Shown: positions 1 through 7,903, numbered from the stretch's first letter. The stretch is DNA of 64,000 nt from Candidatus Kaiserbacteria bacterium RIFCSPHIGHO2_01_FULL_58_22 (GCA_001781445.1 MFLB01000034.1:12971-76970), one strand, 5' to 3'. Notes: generated by a model from the sequence alone, not told the origin. Translations and numbers: made by a program.

Positions 1-1791
1 GCGTTCGCGGTCGTCCAGAACGCCGGGTATATCGACGAGGCAGTCGCCGACATCTGGCGGGAGAGCGCCGTGCGCATCCTCGTGCAGGTCGTCGTGTTCT
101 CCATGATAGTCATCGCGCTCATCTGGTGGCTTTTCTTCCGCCGCCTTCGGGCGTTCGCGGATCTCGTGAGATCGGTGCGACAGGGGAGAGGGACCCTCGT
201 CGAGGCCGAGGGCGCCGACACCTTCTTCTTCCCGCTCGCGAGCGAGATATCGAAGCTCTCGTCGAGCCTGCGCCAGGCGCGCTCGGCGGCGAGCGAGGAG
301 GCGCGCATGCGTCTCGAAAAGCTCGATAGCCCGTGGACCGCGGAGCGCCTGCAGGAGTTCATCAAGGCGCATCTGCGCGGCAGGCCAATCTACGTCGTTT
401 CGAGCCGCGAGCCGTACGTTCACGAGAAAGTCGGGAGGAAGGAGGTGAAGTGGTCGGTGCCCGCAAGCGGCCTCGTGACGGCGCTCGAGCCGGTGATGGC
501 CGCGTGCGGCGGCACGTGGCTCGCGCATGGGAGCGGGAGCGCCGACAAGCAGACGGCCGACGCGAGCGGAAAGCTCCGCGTGCCGCCGGACGATCCGAAG
601 TACACGCTGAAGCGCGTCTGGCTTTCGCGCGAGGAGGCGGGACACTCCAGGTTTTCCAACGAGGCCCTCTGGCCGCTCGCGCACATGGCGCACACGCGCC
701 CCGTCTTCCGGGATGAGGATTGGCACGCCTATCGGCGGGTGAACGGCAAGTTCGCGCGCGAGCTCCTGAAGGAGATAAAAACGATCCAGCGCCCACTTAT
801 CCTCGTGCAGGATTTCCATTTCACGCTCCTTCCCGCGATGATCAAAGCCTCGCGCCCCGACGCGCAGGTCGCGCTTTTCTGGCACATCCCGTGGCCCTCG
901 GCGGAGCTTTTCAGCATCTGCCCGTCCCGGCGCGAGATACTCGAAGGCATGCTCGGCGCCGACGTCATCGGATTCCACACCCAGCAGTACTGCAACAACT
1001 TCATGGATACCGTCGCGAAGCTCATCGAAGCGCGGGTTGACCTGGAGCATTTCTCGATAACGCGCGCGGGCCACGTCGCGCACATCAAACCGTTCCCCAT
1101 CTCGATCGCGTTCACCGACGGCGAGGAGGAGGGAGCGCAGGGCGGCGAGCCCGACAAAGCCGTCCTGCGGGAACTCGGCATCCGCACGGATCTGGTGGGC
1201 CTCGGCGTGGACCGCCTGGATTACACGAAAGGCATTCTCGAGCGGTTCAAGGCGCTCGAATTCCTCTTCGATCTCCATCCGGAGTATCTCGAGAAGTTCA
1301 CCTTCCTGCAGATCGCGCCCGTCTCGCGCGGCACGCTCAAGAAGTATCAAGAGTACAGCGAGGAGGTGACGGCGGAAGCCGAGCGCGTCAATGCGCGTTT
1401 CGGCAGGGGCGGCTGGAGGCCGATCGTGCTCGAAAAGCGGCACTTCACGCACAAGGAACTCACGGCGCTCTACCGGCTCGCCGGCGTCTGCCTCATCACA
1501 CCCCTGCACGACGGCATGAATCTCGTCGCCAAGGAGTTCGTCGCCGCGCGCGGCGACGAGGCGGGCGTGCTCATATTGAGCCAGATGACGGGCGCGTCGC
1601 GCGAACTCAAAGGCGCCATCGCAATCAACCCCTACAGCGCGGAGGAAACGGCGGAAGCCCTGCACGAGGCGCTCCAGATGCCGAAGACGGAACAGCACCG
1701 GCGCATGAAAGCGATGCGCGACGCCGTCAAGAACTACAACGTCTACCGATGGTCCGCCGAACTCATAAAGGCGGTCTCGAGTCTCGGCTGA
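1..1791 (+). CDS. otsA: Membrane-tethered trehalose-6-phosphate synthase (OtsA, GT20), 5' truncated by window edge
   Basis: Makes trehalose 6-phosphate from a nucleotide-activated glucose and glucose 6-phosphate. The frame is open to base 1, so the true start lies upstream; a GTG at 70 is only an internal codon. The visible N-terminus has one membrane helix (about bases 70-138) followed by an Arg-rich, HAMP-like linker and a helical stretch, then the GT20 fold from about base 380. Family motifs are present: FWHIPWPSAELF, GFHTQQYCNNF, VDRLDYTKGI with the donor-binding Arg and Lys, and HDGMNLVAKEFVAAR. OtsA enzymes are normally soluble and near 470 aa, so the membrane/HAMP-like front end is unusual and suggests a sensor or tether. 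Its TGA overlaps the otsB ATG by one base, implying co-translation. Confidence 0.93.
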   Translation, partial: AFAVVQNAGYIDEAVADIWRESAVRILVQVVVFSMIVIALIWWLFFRRLRAFADLVRSVRQGRGTLVEAEGADTFFFPLASEISKLSSSLRQARSAASEEARMRLEKLDSPWTAERLQEFIKAHLRGRPIYVVSSREPYVHEKVGRKEVKWSVPASGLVTALEPVMAACGGTWLAHGSGSADKQTADASGKLRVPPDDPKYTLKRVWLSREEAGHSRFSNEALWPLAHMAHTRPVFRDEDWHAYRRVNGKFARELLKEIKTIQRPLILVQDFHFTLLPAMIKASRPDAQVALFWHIPWPSAELFSICPSRREILEGMLGADVIGFHTQQYCNNFMDTVAKLIEARVDLEHFSITRAGHVAHIKPFPISIAFTDGEEEGAQGGEPDKAVLRELGIRTDLVGLGVDRLDYTKGILERFKALEFLFDLHPEYLEKFTFLQIAPVSRGTLKKYQEYSEEVTAEAERVNARFGRGGWRPIVLEKRHFTHKELTALYRLAGVCLITPLHDGMNLVAKEFVAARGDEAGVLILSQMTGASRELKGAIAINPYSAEETAEALHEALQMPKTEQHRRMKAMRDAVKNYNVYRWSAELIKAVSSLG

Positions 1792-2561
1792 TGAAACGTC
1801 TTTTCGCGCATCTCGACGAGGTTCGGGCACGAGTCCTCAAAAGCGGCGCGGTCGTCATGCTCGATTTCGACGGGACGCTCGCGCCGCTCAAACCGGAACC
1901 TCGCCACGGACGCATGAGCGCCTCAATGCGCCGCGCGCTTGAAAAGTGCTCCGCGCGCTTCCCAGCCGCCGTTATCACGGGTCGTGCGCTTGACGATGTT
2001 CGCACGCACGTGCGCGCGCGGCGTATTTCCGTCGCGGGCAATCACGGTCTTGAGTGGTTCGTCAATGGAAAACGAGGCATCGCAAACGTGCCGCGCCCGG
2101 CAGAACGCGCGCTTTCAAAGATCCGGAACCTGCTTCGAGCGCTCGAGGATCGGTATCAGGGTGTCTACCTCGAAGACAAAAGGCACTCGCTCAGCATTCA
2201 CTTCAGACACGCTCGCTCGCGTCGCCACGCGATAGAGCGCGAGGTACAAGATGCCGTGCGTCGCGCCGGCGCGAAGCATCTTAGGGTCATGGGCGGCATT
2301 TTCATTTTCAATGTTCTGCCGCGGGCGGGATGGGACAAGGGGAGGGCGTCGAAGGCAATGTATGTGAGATTGAGAACGGCTCCGCGCTCCATCCCCATTT
2401 TCGTTGGCGACGACATAACCGACGAAGACGCCTTCCGCGCGCTCCGGCGGGGGATCACCGTTCATGTGAAGAACGGAAAGAAAGTGCGGACAGCCGCGAA
2501 CTATTCGGTGCGCGACGTGGAGGAAGTCCGGAAGTTCCTCCTGTGGCTGTCGCGATTATGA
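1791..2561 (+). CDS. otsB: Trehalose-6-phosphate phosphatase
   Basis: Removes phosphate from trehalose 6-phosphate, the second step after OtsA. The 256-aa product is a HAD-superfamily enzyme: DFDGTLAPL near the N-terminus holds the nucleophile and acid/base Asp residues, VITGR is the second motif, GNHGLEW is typical of OtsB, and VGDDITDEDAF binds magnesium. The ATG at 1791 shares one base with the otsA stop; an upstream in-frame ATG at 1749 lies inside otsA and would add 14 non-conserved residues. Its end is followed by a strong hairpin (2569-2612). Confidence 0.93.
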   Translation: MKRLFAHLDEVRARVLKSGAVVMLDFDGTLAPLKPEPRHGRMSASMRRALEKCSARFPAAVITGRALDDVRTHVRARRISVAGNHGLEWFVNGKRGIANVPRPAERALSKIRNLLRALEDRYQGVYLEDKRHSLSIHFRHARSRRHAIEREVQDAVRRAGAKHLRVMGGIFIFNVLPRAGWDKGRASKAMYVRLRTAPRSIPIFVGDDITDEDAFRALRRGITVHVKNGKKVRTAANYSVRDVEEVRKFLLWLSRL

Positions 2562-2568
2562 ACTTGGC

Positions 2569-2615
2569 ATACCCCATGAGATAGCGAGCATACGCTCCAT
2601 CTCATGGGGTATACT
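2569..2615 (+). promoter_or_regulatory. Hairpin overlapping the promoter of the GH63-like gene
   Basis: A 14-bp perfect stem (2569-2582 with 2599-2612) has a 16-nt loop that can itself pair GAGC with GCTC. The right arm runs into the -10 hexamer TATACT (2610-2615), which lies exactly 6 nt before the ATG at 2622. It could end otsB transcription and also gate the next promoter. There is no T-run after it. Confidence 0.6.
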
Positions 2616-2621
2616 CCGACG

Positions 2622-3815
2622 ATGGACATCGAAGCCGAGGCGAAGAAACTTCTTCTGGAGAACCGTCGAACGACCGACGGCAATCAGTACACCATTCCTT
2701 CCGCCGACCACTACCCCTACCAGTGGCTCTGGGATTCGTGCTTCCACGCCATCATTCTCGCGAAGTTCGAACCGGCGGCGGCAAAGGCGGAACTGAAGGC
2801 GCTTCTCTCGAAACAATTCGAAAGCGGCCTCATCCCGCACATCATCTACTGGTCGCCGGGCATCCTCCATCTCTTTCGCTGGGGCGTCGAGGGAACGAGC
2901 TCTCTCACCCAGCCGCCGATGCTCGCCTATGCCGCATGGGAAGCGCACAATCGCGACCTCGACATGCCCTTTCTGCAATCCATCTTTCCAGGGCTCGTTT
3001 CCTACTACAGATACCTGCTCACCGAACGCGACCCGCACGGCCGCCACCTTGCGAGCATCATCAATCCCGACGAATCCGGCGAGGACAATTCGCCCCGCTT
3101 CGACGCGCCGCTCGGTGTCGCGCCCGGGGTTACGCTTAAGGACCACCTCGAGAAGCGCACCGAGCTGGTAGACAGGAACAGGGAATGCAACTTCGAAGCC
3201 GGTACATGCATGCGCGATTTTTTCTGGGTCAAGGACGTGCTTTTCAACACCGTGCTCGTGGAAAATCTTCGCGCGCTCTCGAAGATCGCGGCGTACCTCA
3301 AACACGCCGAGTATGAACATTCATTCGGCGGGGAAGCAGAGGCCGTCGCTTCCGCGATGCGCGAACGCATGTTCGAGGGCGGCGTGTATTGGTCGACCAT
3401 GGGCGCCGAATTCGCGAAGCTCAAGGTCGCGACCTGGGCGCATTTCGTGCCGCTTTTCGCCGGGCTCTACACGCCGCCCGAGGCCGATGAGGTCGTGCGC
3501 AAGCACCTCTTGAATCCGGAGACGTTCTACGGCCCGTTCGGCATACGCACGACCTCCGCGCGGGAGGCCGCCTACCGGCCGCACGCCGACGACTTCTCGT
3601 GGCGGGGCCCCTCGTGGATGGCGGCGCACTGGTTCATCTATCTCGGGCTCAAACGCTACGGCTTCGCGAAGGAAGCCGCGGACATACGCGCAAAAAGCGT
3701 CGCGCTTCTCGAGAAATCGGGTTTTCGCGAATGCTTCGATCCCGAGACGGGCGAGGGGCTCGGCGCGCGGGGCTTCACGTGGGGCGCGCTCGCGCTTGAT
3801 ATGATGGAGGCATGA
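2622..3815 (+). CDS. GH63/MGH-like (alpha/alpha)6 glycosidase
   Basis: Probable alpha-glycosidase of the GH63/mannosylglycerate-hydrolase-like group. The 397-aa protein begins with the family signature YPYQWLWDSCFHAI, whose Asp is the expected general acid, and ends with DDFSWRGPSWMAAHWFIYLG, typical of the region around the second catalytic carboxylate. I chose the ATG at 2622 because TATACT ends 6 nt before it; an ATG at 2604 lies inside the hairpin and the promoter. The overlap with the downstream ROK kinase and the position after otsAB suggest turnover of trehalose or a compatible-solute glycoside, with the released sugar phosphorylated by the kinase. Substrate is not determinable; trehalase, glucosylglycerate or mannosylglycerate hydrolase are all possible. 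Confidence 0.8.
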   Translation: MDIEAEAKKLLLENRRTTDGNQYTIPSADHYPYQWLWDSCFHAIILAKFEPAAAKAELKALLSKQFESGLIPHIIYWSPGILHLFRWGVEGTSSLTQPPMLAYAAWEAHNRDLDMPFLQSIFPGLVSYYRYLLTERDPHGRHLASIINPDESGEDNSPRFDAPLGVAPGVTLKDHLEKRTELVDRNRECNFEAGTCMRDFFWVKDVLFNTVLVENLRALSKIAAYLKHAEYEHSFGGEAEAVASAMRERMFEGGVYWSTMGAEFAKLKVATWAHFVPLFAGLYTPPEADEVVRKHLLNPETFYGPFGIRTTSAREAAYRPHADDFSWRGPSWMAAHWFIYLGLKRYGFAKEAADIRAKSVALLEKSGFRECFDPETGEGLGARGFTWGALALDMMEA

Positions 3816-4615
3816 AAGCCGTTTTCGACATTGGCGGAACATCGATTCGGGTCGCGCCCGCGCTCGGCGATGGGATAGGAGATGTCCGCAAGATCCCGAC
3901 GCCGAAGGAGCCGCAGGAGGGGATAGCGGCGCTCGTTGCGCTCGCGCGCGAGATCGCGGGAGAAGAGCCGATCGAAGCCGCCGCGGGCGGTTTTCCCGGC
4001 GTCGTCGCCGGAGGGATCATCCACTACGCGCCGAATCTTCCGGCATGGAAGGGGGCGGCGCTCGCATCCGAGCTCTCCCGCGCGCTCGGCGCTCCGGTCG
4101 GCGTAGAGAACGACGGGGATATGGCCGCGCTCGGAGAAAGCCGGCGCGGCGCGGGAAAGGGCTTCCGTGTCGTCGCATACGCTGGCATCGGCACTGGTAT
4201 AGGGTGCGGGCGCGTCGTAGACGGAAAAATTGACGGCGGCGTCTACGATTTCGAGGCGGGGCACCAGATCGTCGACGTGAACGGGAACAAAACATTCGAA
4301 GAACTCGTTTCCGGACGCGCGTTCGAGAAGCGCTACGGCGTGCATCCGGGGAAGGCGCCGCGCGAGGGCTACGAGGAGATGACGCCGGTGCTTGCGGCGG
4401 GCCTCTACAACATGATGCTTCACTGGTCGCCGGAAGTCTTCGTGCTCGGCGGCTCGATGATGAACGAAGAGAACGGCTACCGGCTCGGCGAGGTCGTCTC
4501 GGCGGTCGCGCGTCTTCCCGGCGTCTATCCCAAGCTTCCCGAATTCCGCGCCGCGGTACTCAACGACGCGGCCGGCCTCCACGGCGCCGCCGCGTTGCTT
4601 GAGGCTAAACAATGA
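3812..4615 (+). CDS. ROK-family sugar kinase (glucokinase-like)
   Basis: ATP-dependent sugar kinase of the ROK family, 267 aa, likely phosphorylating glucose or a related hexose. The N-terminal phosphate loop FDIGGTSIRV, the sugar-binding VENDGDMAALGE and the second ATP motif AGIGTGIGCGRV are all visible, as is the EAGH active-site motif. The Cys-rich zinc site of many ROK proteins (CxCGxxGCxE) is absent after EAGHQ, a known minority variant. Its ATG overlaps the preceding glycosidase stop (ATGA at 3812), so the two are probably translated together and act in sequence. Confidence 0.85.
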   Translation: MKAVFDIGGTSIRVAPALGDGIGDVRKIPTPKEPQEGIAALVALAREIAGEEPIEAAAGGFPGVVAGGIIHYAPNLPAWKGAALASELSRALGAPVGVENDGDMAALGESRRGAGKGFRVVAYAGIGTGIGCGRVVDGKIDGGVYDFEAGHQIVDVNGNKTFEELVSGRAFEKRYGVHPGKAPREGYEEMTPVLAAGLYNMMLHWSPEVFVLGGSMMNEENGYRLGEVVSAVARLPGVYPKLPEFRAAVLNDAAGLHGAAALLEAKQ

Positions 4616-4664
4616 GCGCCGCCGATTGCTCAAAGGGAAAATAATTCGTACTATCGAGGTGCAT

Positions 4665-4735
4665 TGCCGGATCGTCTAACGGTAGGACACCGCCCTTTGG
4701 AGGCGGGTATCTTGGTTCGAATCCAAGTCCGGCAA
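4665..4735 (+). tRNA. tRNA-Gln (anticodon TTG)
   Basis: A full cloverleaf folds: acceptor TGCCGGA/TCCGGCA, D-stem GTC/GAC, anticodon stem CCGCC/GGCGG with loop CTTTGGA (anticodon TTG at 4697-4699), and T-arm CTTGG-TTCGAAT-CCAAG. The discriminator is A4735 and CCA is not encoded. A 10-bp perfect inverse copy of part of the T-arm lies 37 nt downstream (4761-4770). Confidence 0.95.
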
Positions 4736-4831
4736 ACGAACGAAGTGAAGTTTGGACGCAGGATTCGAACGCGAAAGGGGTCGGGAAAACAATTTCGTCT
4801 GGAGCAGATGCCGTGTTGTCTGTTTCGGCTC

Positions 4832-4860
4832 TTGACTGGCGGCGCGGATGCGCCATACTT
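4832..4860 (+). promoter_or_regulatory. Promoter of the MliC-domain gene
   Basis: TTGACT (4832-4837) is followed after 16-17 bp by CATACT/ATACTT (4854-4860). The ATG at 4870 comes about 9 nt later, so the 5' leader is a few bases at most. Confidence 0.6.
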
Positions 4861-4869
4861 TCCCGCATT

Positions 4870-5598
4870 ATGAAAAGCACCTACGCGTGGGTCGTGGCAT
4901 TAGCACTAATTCTTATCGGCGGATACTGGTTTATCAATCAGAGCAAAGCGGAAGACGCCGCGGGCGATCTCGGCTCGTACGTCTACCGGTGCGAAGGCGG
5001 CGCAGAGTTCACGATGACGCCGGCTTCCGACGCCTCTTCCATTCGGCTTTCGCCCGGTGCGGGCGCGAGCTTCGCCGAGACGACGCTAGTGAAAACGGAG
5101 TCGACCGCAGGAGCGCGCTACGAAGGCGGGGGCGTAGTCTTTATCGGCGCGGGCGAGGGTGTGACGCTCACGACGGACGGCACGACGCTCGTCTGCGAGC
5201 CGGCGCCGAGCGCGGACGTGGCGCCCTGGAACTGGGGCGACGCGGGCGAGGGCGGCGGCGAGAAGCAGGACGTCGGGCTCATCGTGAGCGAATCAATAGT
5301 CGGTAAATGGCAGAGTGTCGATGACGAGAAATTCACGCGCGAATTCAAGGCCGACGGCACGGCGGTCGACCGGTATGACAACGAAAGCGCTTCGAGCGGC
5401 ACGTGGAAGGTGTTCACGAAGGAGGATCCGGCGGAGGTTTTGTTCCCGATAGCAGACGACGCGGTCTACATCCAGATGACGATGCAGGGCACGCAGGCCG
5501 ACAAGCTGAACTTCAAGCTCGCTAAACTCACGCCCGAGGAGCTTGAGCTCGTCTACATGGATCGCGGCGGCGTTCTTCGTTTCAGGCGCGTACAGTAA
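4870..5598 (+). CDS. Membrane-anchored protein with MliC-like domain
   Basis: The 242-aa protein starts with one N-terminal membrane helix (residues about 5-24), so it is exported and anchored or secreted. Residues about 35-115 match the MliC lysozyme-inhibitor pattern: YRCEGGAEFTM, a GAGEGVTLTTDG loop and a closing CEP Cys that would form a disulfide with the first. A second, unassigned beta-rich domain (about 145-242, beginning SIVGKWQS) resembles short lipocalin-like DUF domains. Inhibition of C-type lysozyme is the family role; no lipobox is seen here. An upstream GTG/ATG extension to 4813 overlaps the promoter and is rejected. Confidence 0.75.
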   Translation: MKSTYAWVVALALILIGGYWFINQSKAEDAAGDLGSYVYRCEGGAEFTMTPASDASSIRLSPGAGASFAETTLVKTESTAGARYEGGGVVFIGAGEGVTLTTDGTTLVCEPAPSADVAPWNWGDAGEGGGEKQDVGLIVSESIVGKWQSVDDEKFTREFKADGTAVDRYDNESASSGTWKVFTKEDPAEVLFPIADDAVYIQMTMQGTQADKLNFKLAKLTPEELELVYMDRGGVLRFRRVQ

Positions 5599-5604
5599 GG
5601 CGCT

Positions 5605-5730
5605 ATGGCGAAACGCAGAAGTCAGGACATCAGGCGGAAGAAGTCGCGCTCGAAGAAGACCAAGAAGCGCCTTGAGGCGAAGCGGCTGATGCTTGTTGCG
5701 AAGGCCGCTGGCAGGAGGGGAATGCGCTAG
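5605..5730 (+). CDS. Very small, highly basic peptide (41 aa)
   Basis: ATG at 5605 to TAG at 5728-5730 encodes 41 residues, nearly half Lys or Arg, beginning MAKRRSQDIRRKKSR. TACAGT ends 8 nt before the ATG, the same close -10 spacing seen across this window. Composition resembles tiny ribosome-associated basic proteins such as bTHX, bS22 or the AURKAIP1/COX24-like family, but I see no decisive motif. Alternatively it is a non-coding leader between the MliC gene and csoR. Confidence 0.45.
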   Translation: MAKRRSQDIRRKKSRSKKTKKRLEAKRLMLVAKAAGRRGMR

Positions 5731-5762
5731 CCCGCCGCTTGCGCGCTATCCCCGCGGGCGCA

Positions 5763-5797
5763 TTGCGCGATACCCCCTAGGGGTATACAATGGCGAT
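5763..5797 (+). promoter_or_regulatory. CsoR-type operator within the csoR promoter
   Basis: The palindrome TACCCCCTAGGGGTA (5771-5785) fills the spacer between TTGCGC (5763-5768) and the -10 TACAAT (5786-5791). The csoR ATG follows 6 nt after the -10. G/C-tract palindromes of this kind are the known operators of CsoR/RcnR repressors, so autorepression is likely. A near-identical site precedes copB (12971-12985). Confidence 0.85.
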
Positions 5798-6067
5798 ATG
5801 TATGCGGGCATAAAAAAGAATGTGCTGAATCGCCTGAAGCGCCTCGAGGGGCAGGTGCGGGGATTGCAGGCAATGGTCGCTAAGGGCGCGTACTGCGTCG
5901 ACGTCATCACGCAATCCTCCGCCGTGCGGAGCGCGCTCTCCTCGGTCGAGGATCTGATGCTGGAGAACCACCTCAAGGAGCATGTCGTGCATCAGATGCG
6001 CCGCCGGCAGGAAAAGCGCGCGATCCGCGAGATACTCGGCGTCTTCAAGCGCGCGAAGCGGAAATAA
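5798..6067 (+). CDS. CsoR/RcnR-family metal-sensing repressor
   Basis: An 89-aa all-helical DUF156 repressor with the signature RLKRLEGQVRGLQ. Expected metal ligands align as Cys33, His58 and His62: the second Cys of copper-sensing CsoR (the C-H-C fingerprint) is His here, as in RcnR, but the extra N-terminal His of RcnR is missing. Sensing of Cu(I) is suggested by the neighbouring copper genes and by the shared operator at copB, while the ligand change leaves Ni/Co or altered affinity possible. The start at 5798 is fixed by TACAAT 6 nt upstream; an in-frame upstream start at 5693 would run through the operator. Confidence 0.88.
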   Translation: MYAGIKKNVLNRLKRLEGQVRGLQAMVAKGAYCVDVITQSSAVRSALSSVEDLMLENHLKEHVVHQMRRRQEKRAIREILGVFKRAKRK

Positions 6068-6075
6068 TAACGAAT

Positions 6076-6432
6076 ATGAACCCGCAAACCGGCAGAGTGA
6101 TAAGCGTCGCGCTCCTCGTCGTTTTCGTCGTTCTCGCCTCGCTAGCGTGCGTGAGCGTCGTCGTGCCCATGGCGGAACCCTGCGGCGGATCGCACGCATC
6201 TCCAGTGTTCTGCGCCGCGATAACCTTCCACCGGACCATCGTCGGCGCGCTCCCGGCGTTCCCGGCGCTCGCGCTCATTCTCGCGATCGCGGCGCTTTTC
6301 GTGCGTTTTGAGTTCGGCCGCGCCGGCAAACATGAGTACGCGAGTCGCGTGCGCCGGCGCGCGCAGGCGGCGAGCGAGCAGGCAGGCCCGTCGCCGTTCT
6401 TGGATTTTCAAGTGATGCCGCGCGCGCCCTAG
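6076..6432 (+). CDS. Small two-helix membrane protein, unknown
   Basis: The 118-aa product has two predicted membrane helices (residues about 8-32 and 54-74) separated by a short loop with two Cys (EPCGGSHASPVFC), then a basic cytoplasmic tail. It follows csoR by 8 nt and is probably in its transcript. I do not recognise a family. The paired Cys in the external loop would suit metal binding or a disulfide, in line with the cluster. Confidence 0.6.
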   Translation: MNPQTGRVISVALLVVFVVLASLACVSVVVPMAEPCGGSHASPVFCAAITFHRTIVGALPAFPALALILAIAALFVRFEFGRAGKHEYASRVRRRAQAASEQAGPSPFLDFQVMPRAP

Positions 6433-6472
6433 GCGCGAGCGTTCTCGTTTACCATTTTCACCGATTCTACCT

Positions 6473-6901
6473 ATGGAACAGAACAATAATGCGTTCATTA
6501 TCGGAGCCGTTGCCGTTGTTGCGGCGCTCGTGATCGGCTACTGGTTCGGCGGCGCCGCGCTCGCATATCGCATGCCTTTCGGCGGCGCGGGATACGGTCC
6601 GGGCATGATGGGCGGCGGAGGCATGATGGGCGGAGGCATGATGGGCTGGGGCGGCTCGTATGGCATGCCCTACGGCATGCGAGGCATGATGGGCGGCTGG
6701 GATGCCCGGGAGGCGGAGTACGACCAGTCGTTCCTCGCCGCAATGATAATGCATCATCAGGGCGCGCTCCTCATGGCGCAAGACGCTCTCTCGGAAGCGA
6801 AGCACGAGGAGCTGAAACAGCTCGCGCGGGACATCATCGAGGCACAGACGAAAGAGATAGAGCAGATGCAGGCGTGGCAGAATGCGTGGGCAAGCGAATA
6901 G
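6473..6901 (+). CDS. DUF305 domain protein with Met-rich N-terminal region
   Basis: A 142-aa exported or membrane-anchored protein: one N-terminal helix (about 7-30), a Gly/Met-rich stretch (about 40-80, many GMM and GGMM units), then a DUF305 four-helix segment with the signature MIMHHQGALLMAQ. DUF305 proteins are commonly found with copper-resistance genes; Met and His clusters suit Cu(I) binding in the periplasm-like space. It lies between csoR and the DUF411 gene in the same orientation, so co-regulation by the CsoR protein is likely. Function beyond metal binding is inference. Confidence 0.85.
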   Translation: MEQNNNAFIIGAVAVVAALVIGYWFGGAALAYRMPFGGAGYGPGMMGGGGMMGGGMMGWGGSYGMPYGMRGMMGGWDAREAEYDQSFLAAMIMHHQGALLMAQDALSEAKHEELKQLARDIIEAQTKEIEQMQAWQNAWASE

Positions 6902-6905
6902 GCCT

Positions 6906-7373
6906 ATGCGAACCACCCACATTGCGGCAGGCATCGTCCTCGCCGCGGCCTTGGCGGGGGTCTTCGTTCTCGCCGGCGGCGATCCGCGCTCCGGCGCGCC
7001 GGAGAAAGCGGCGGTCGCGCTCCATAAATCCGCCGCTTGCGGCTGTTGCGGCGTCTACGGCAGTTACCTGCGGCGGGAGGGGTACGGCGTCGAGGTCCAC
7101 AACACGAACGACCTTGCAGCGAAGAAGCGCGAACTCGGCGTGCCGCGCGAATTGGAAAGCTGCCACACGAGCGAGGTCGGCGGCTATGTCGTCGAGGGGC
7201 ACGTGCCGGAGGAGGCGATCGCGAAACTCCTTCAAGAGAAGCCGGACATCGTGGGCATCGGGATGGGCGGCATGCCTTCCGGCTCGCCGGGTATGCCGGG
7301 GCCGAAGCAGGGGCCGTTCGTCATCTACGAGATCGGGCGCGGCTCGCTGGGCGGCGTCTTCATGACGCTCTGA
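6906..7373 (+). CDS. DUF411 (CopG-like) metal-binding protein
   Basis: The 155-aa protein has an N-terminal signal/anchor helix followed by a DUF411 domain. Key motifs are KSAACGCCGVYGSYL, where the CxCC group binds metal in this family, and SCHTSEVGGYVVEGHVP with a further Cys and His. A short Met/Gly/Pro loop follows. DUF411 proteins, including Proteobacterial CopG, accompany copper efflux systems and are thought to handle Cu(I)/Cu(II) outside the cytoplasm. The ATG at 6906 lies 4 nt after the DUF305 stop; an earlier in-frame start at 6882 lies inside that gene. Confidence 0.87.
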   Translation: MRTTHIAAGIVLAAALAGVFVLAGGDPRSGAPEKAAVALHKSAACGCCGVYGSYLRREGYGVEVHNTNDLAAKKRELGVPRELESCHTSEVGGYVVEGHVPEEAIAKLLQEKPDIVGIGMGGMPSGSPGMPGPKQGPFVIYEIGRGSLGGVFMTL

Positions 7374-7381
7374 ACGGCTAT

Positions 7382-7903
7382 ATGAAGAAACTCGCATTCT
7401 TCTCGGCGCCGCTCGTCGCGCTCGCGCCGAAGACGGCGCTCGCGCATTGTCCCCTGTGTACCGTGGGAGCAGGCGCGCTCGCGCTCTTCGCGGCATACCT
7501 CGGCGTCTCCACGGTCGTTGTCGGCGTTCTCGTCGGCGCTTTCGCGCTCGCGCTCGCGCTCTGGCTCGCGCCTATGGTGAAGAAAGAGTACGTGCCGTAT
7601 CAGAAGCCGCTTATCGCCACGCTTGTCTTTCTCTCGACAGTTCTGCCCGTCATGCCGCTCATCCGGGAGTACGGCCCTCTCTACGTCTCGCTCGGCGGGG
7701 AGTACGGCACGATCTTCCACAACACCTACACCGTAAATCTTTTCGTCCTCGGCGCGGCTCTCGGCGCCGCGCTCGTCGCTCTCGCTCCCGTCTTCAGTCG
7801 CGCGCTGACGAGAGTGCGCGGCGGGCAGATGCCCTATCAGGGCATGGCGCTCACGCTCGGGCTCCTCATTGCCGCCTCGGTCATCATTCAGGTATGGCCG
7901 TAG
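7382..7903 (+). CDS. Membrane protein with CPLC motif, unknown
   Basis: A 173-aa protein with a signal-like first helix ending ALA-HCPLC, so the CxxC pair (about residues 23-26) lies just outside the membrane, followed by about four more helices. I recall this gene, with the next one, as a recurring pair in Patescibacteria. The CPLC motif and the copper neighbours suggest thiol-disulfide or metal handling, but there is no thioredoxin fold. It begins 8 nt after the DUF411 stop and overlaps the next gene by 10 nt. Confidence 0.75.
   Translation: MKKLAFFSAPLVALAPKTALAHCPLCTVGAGALALFAAYLGVSTVVVGVLVGAFALALALWLAPMVKKEYVPYQKPLIATLVFLSTVLPVMPLIREYGPLYVSLGGEYGTIFHNTYTVNLFVLGAALGAALVALAPVFSRALTRVRGGQMPYQGMALTLGLLIAASVIIQVWP

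Noticed and set aside
4741..4860. Second tRNA downstream of tRNA-Gln, suggested by GGATTCGAAC
   Set aside because: The motif is in inverse orientation and no cloverleaf folds around it on either strand.
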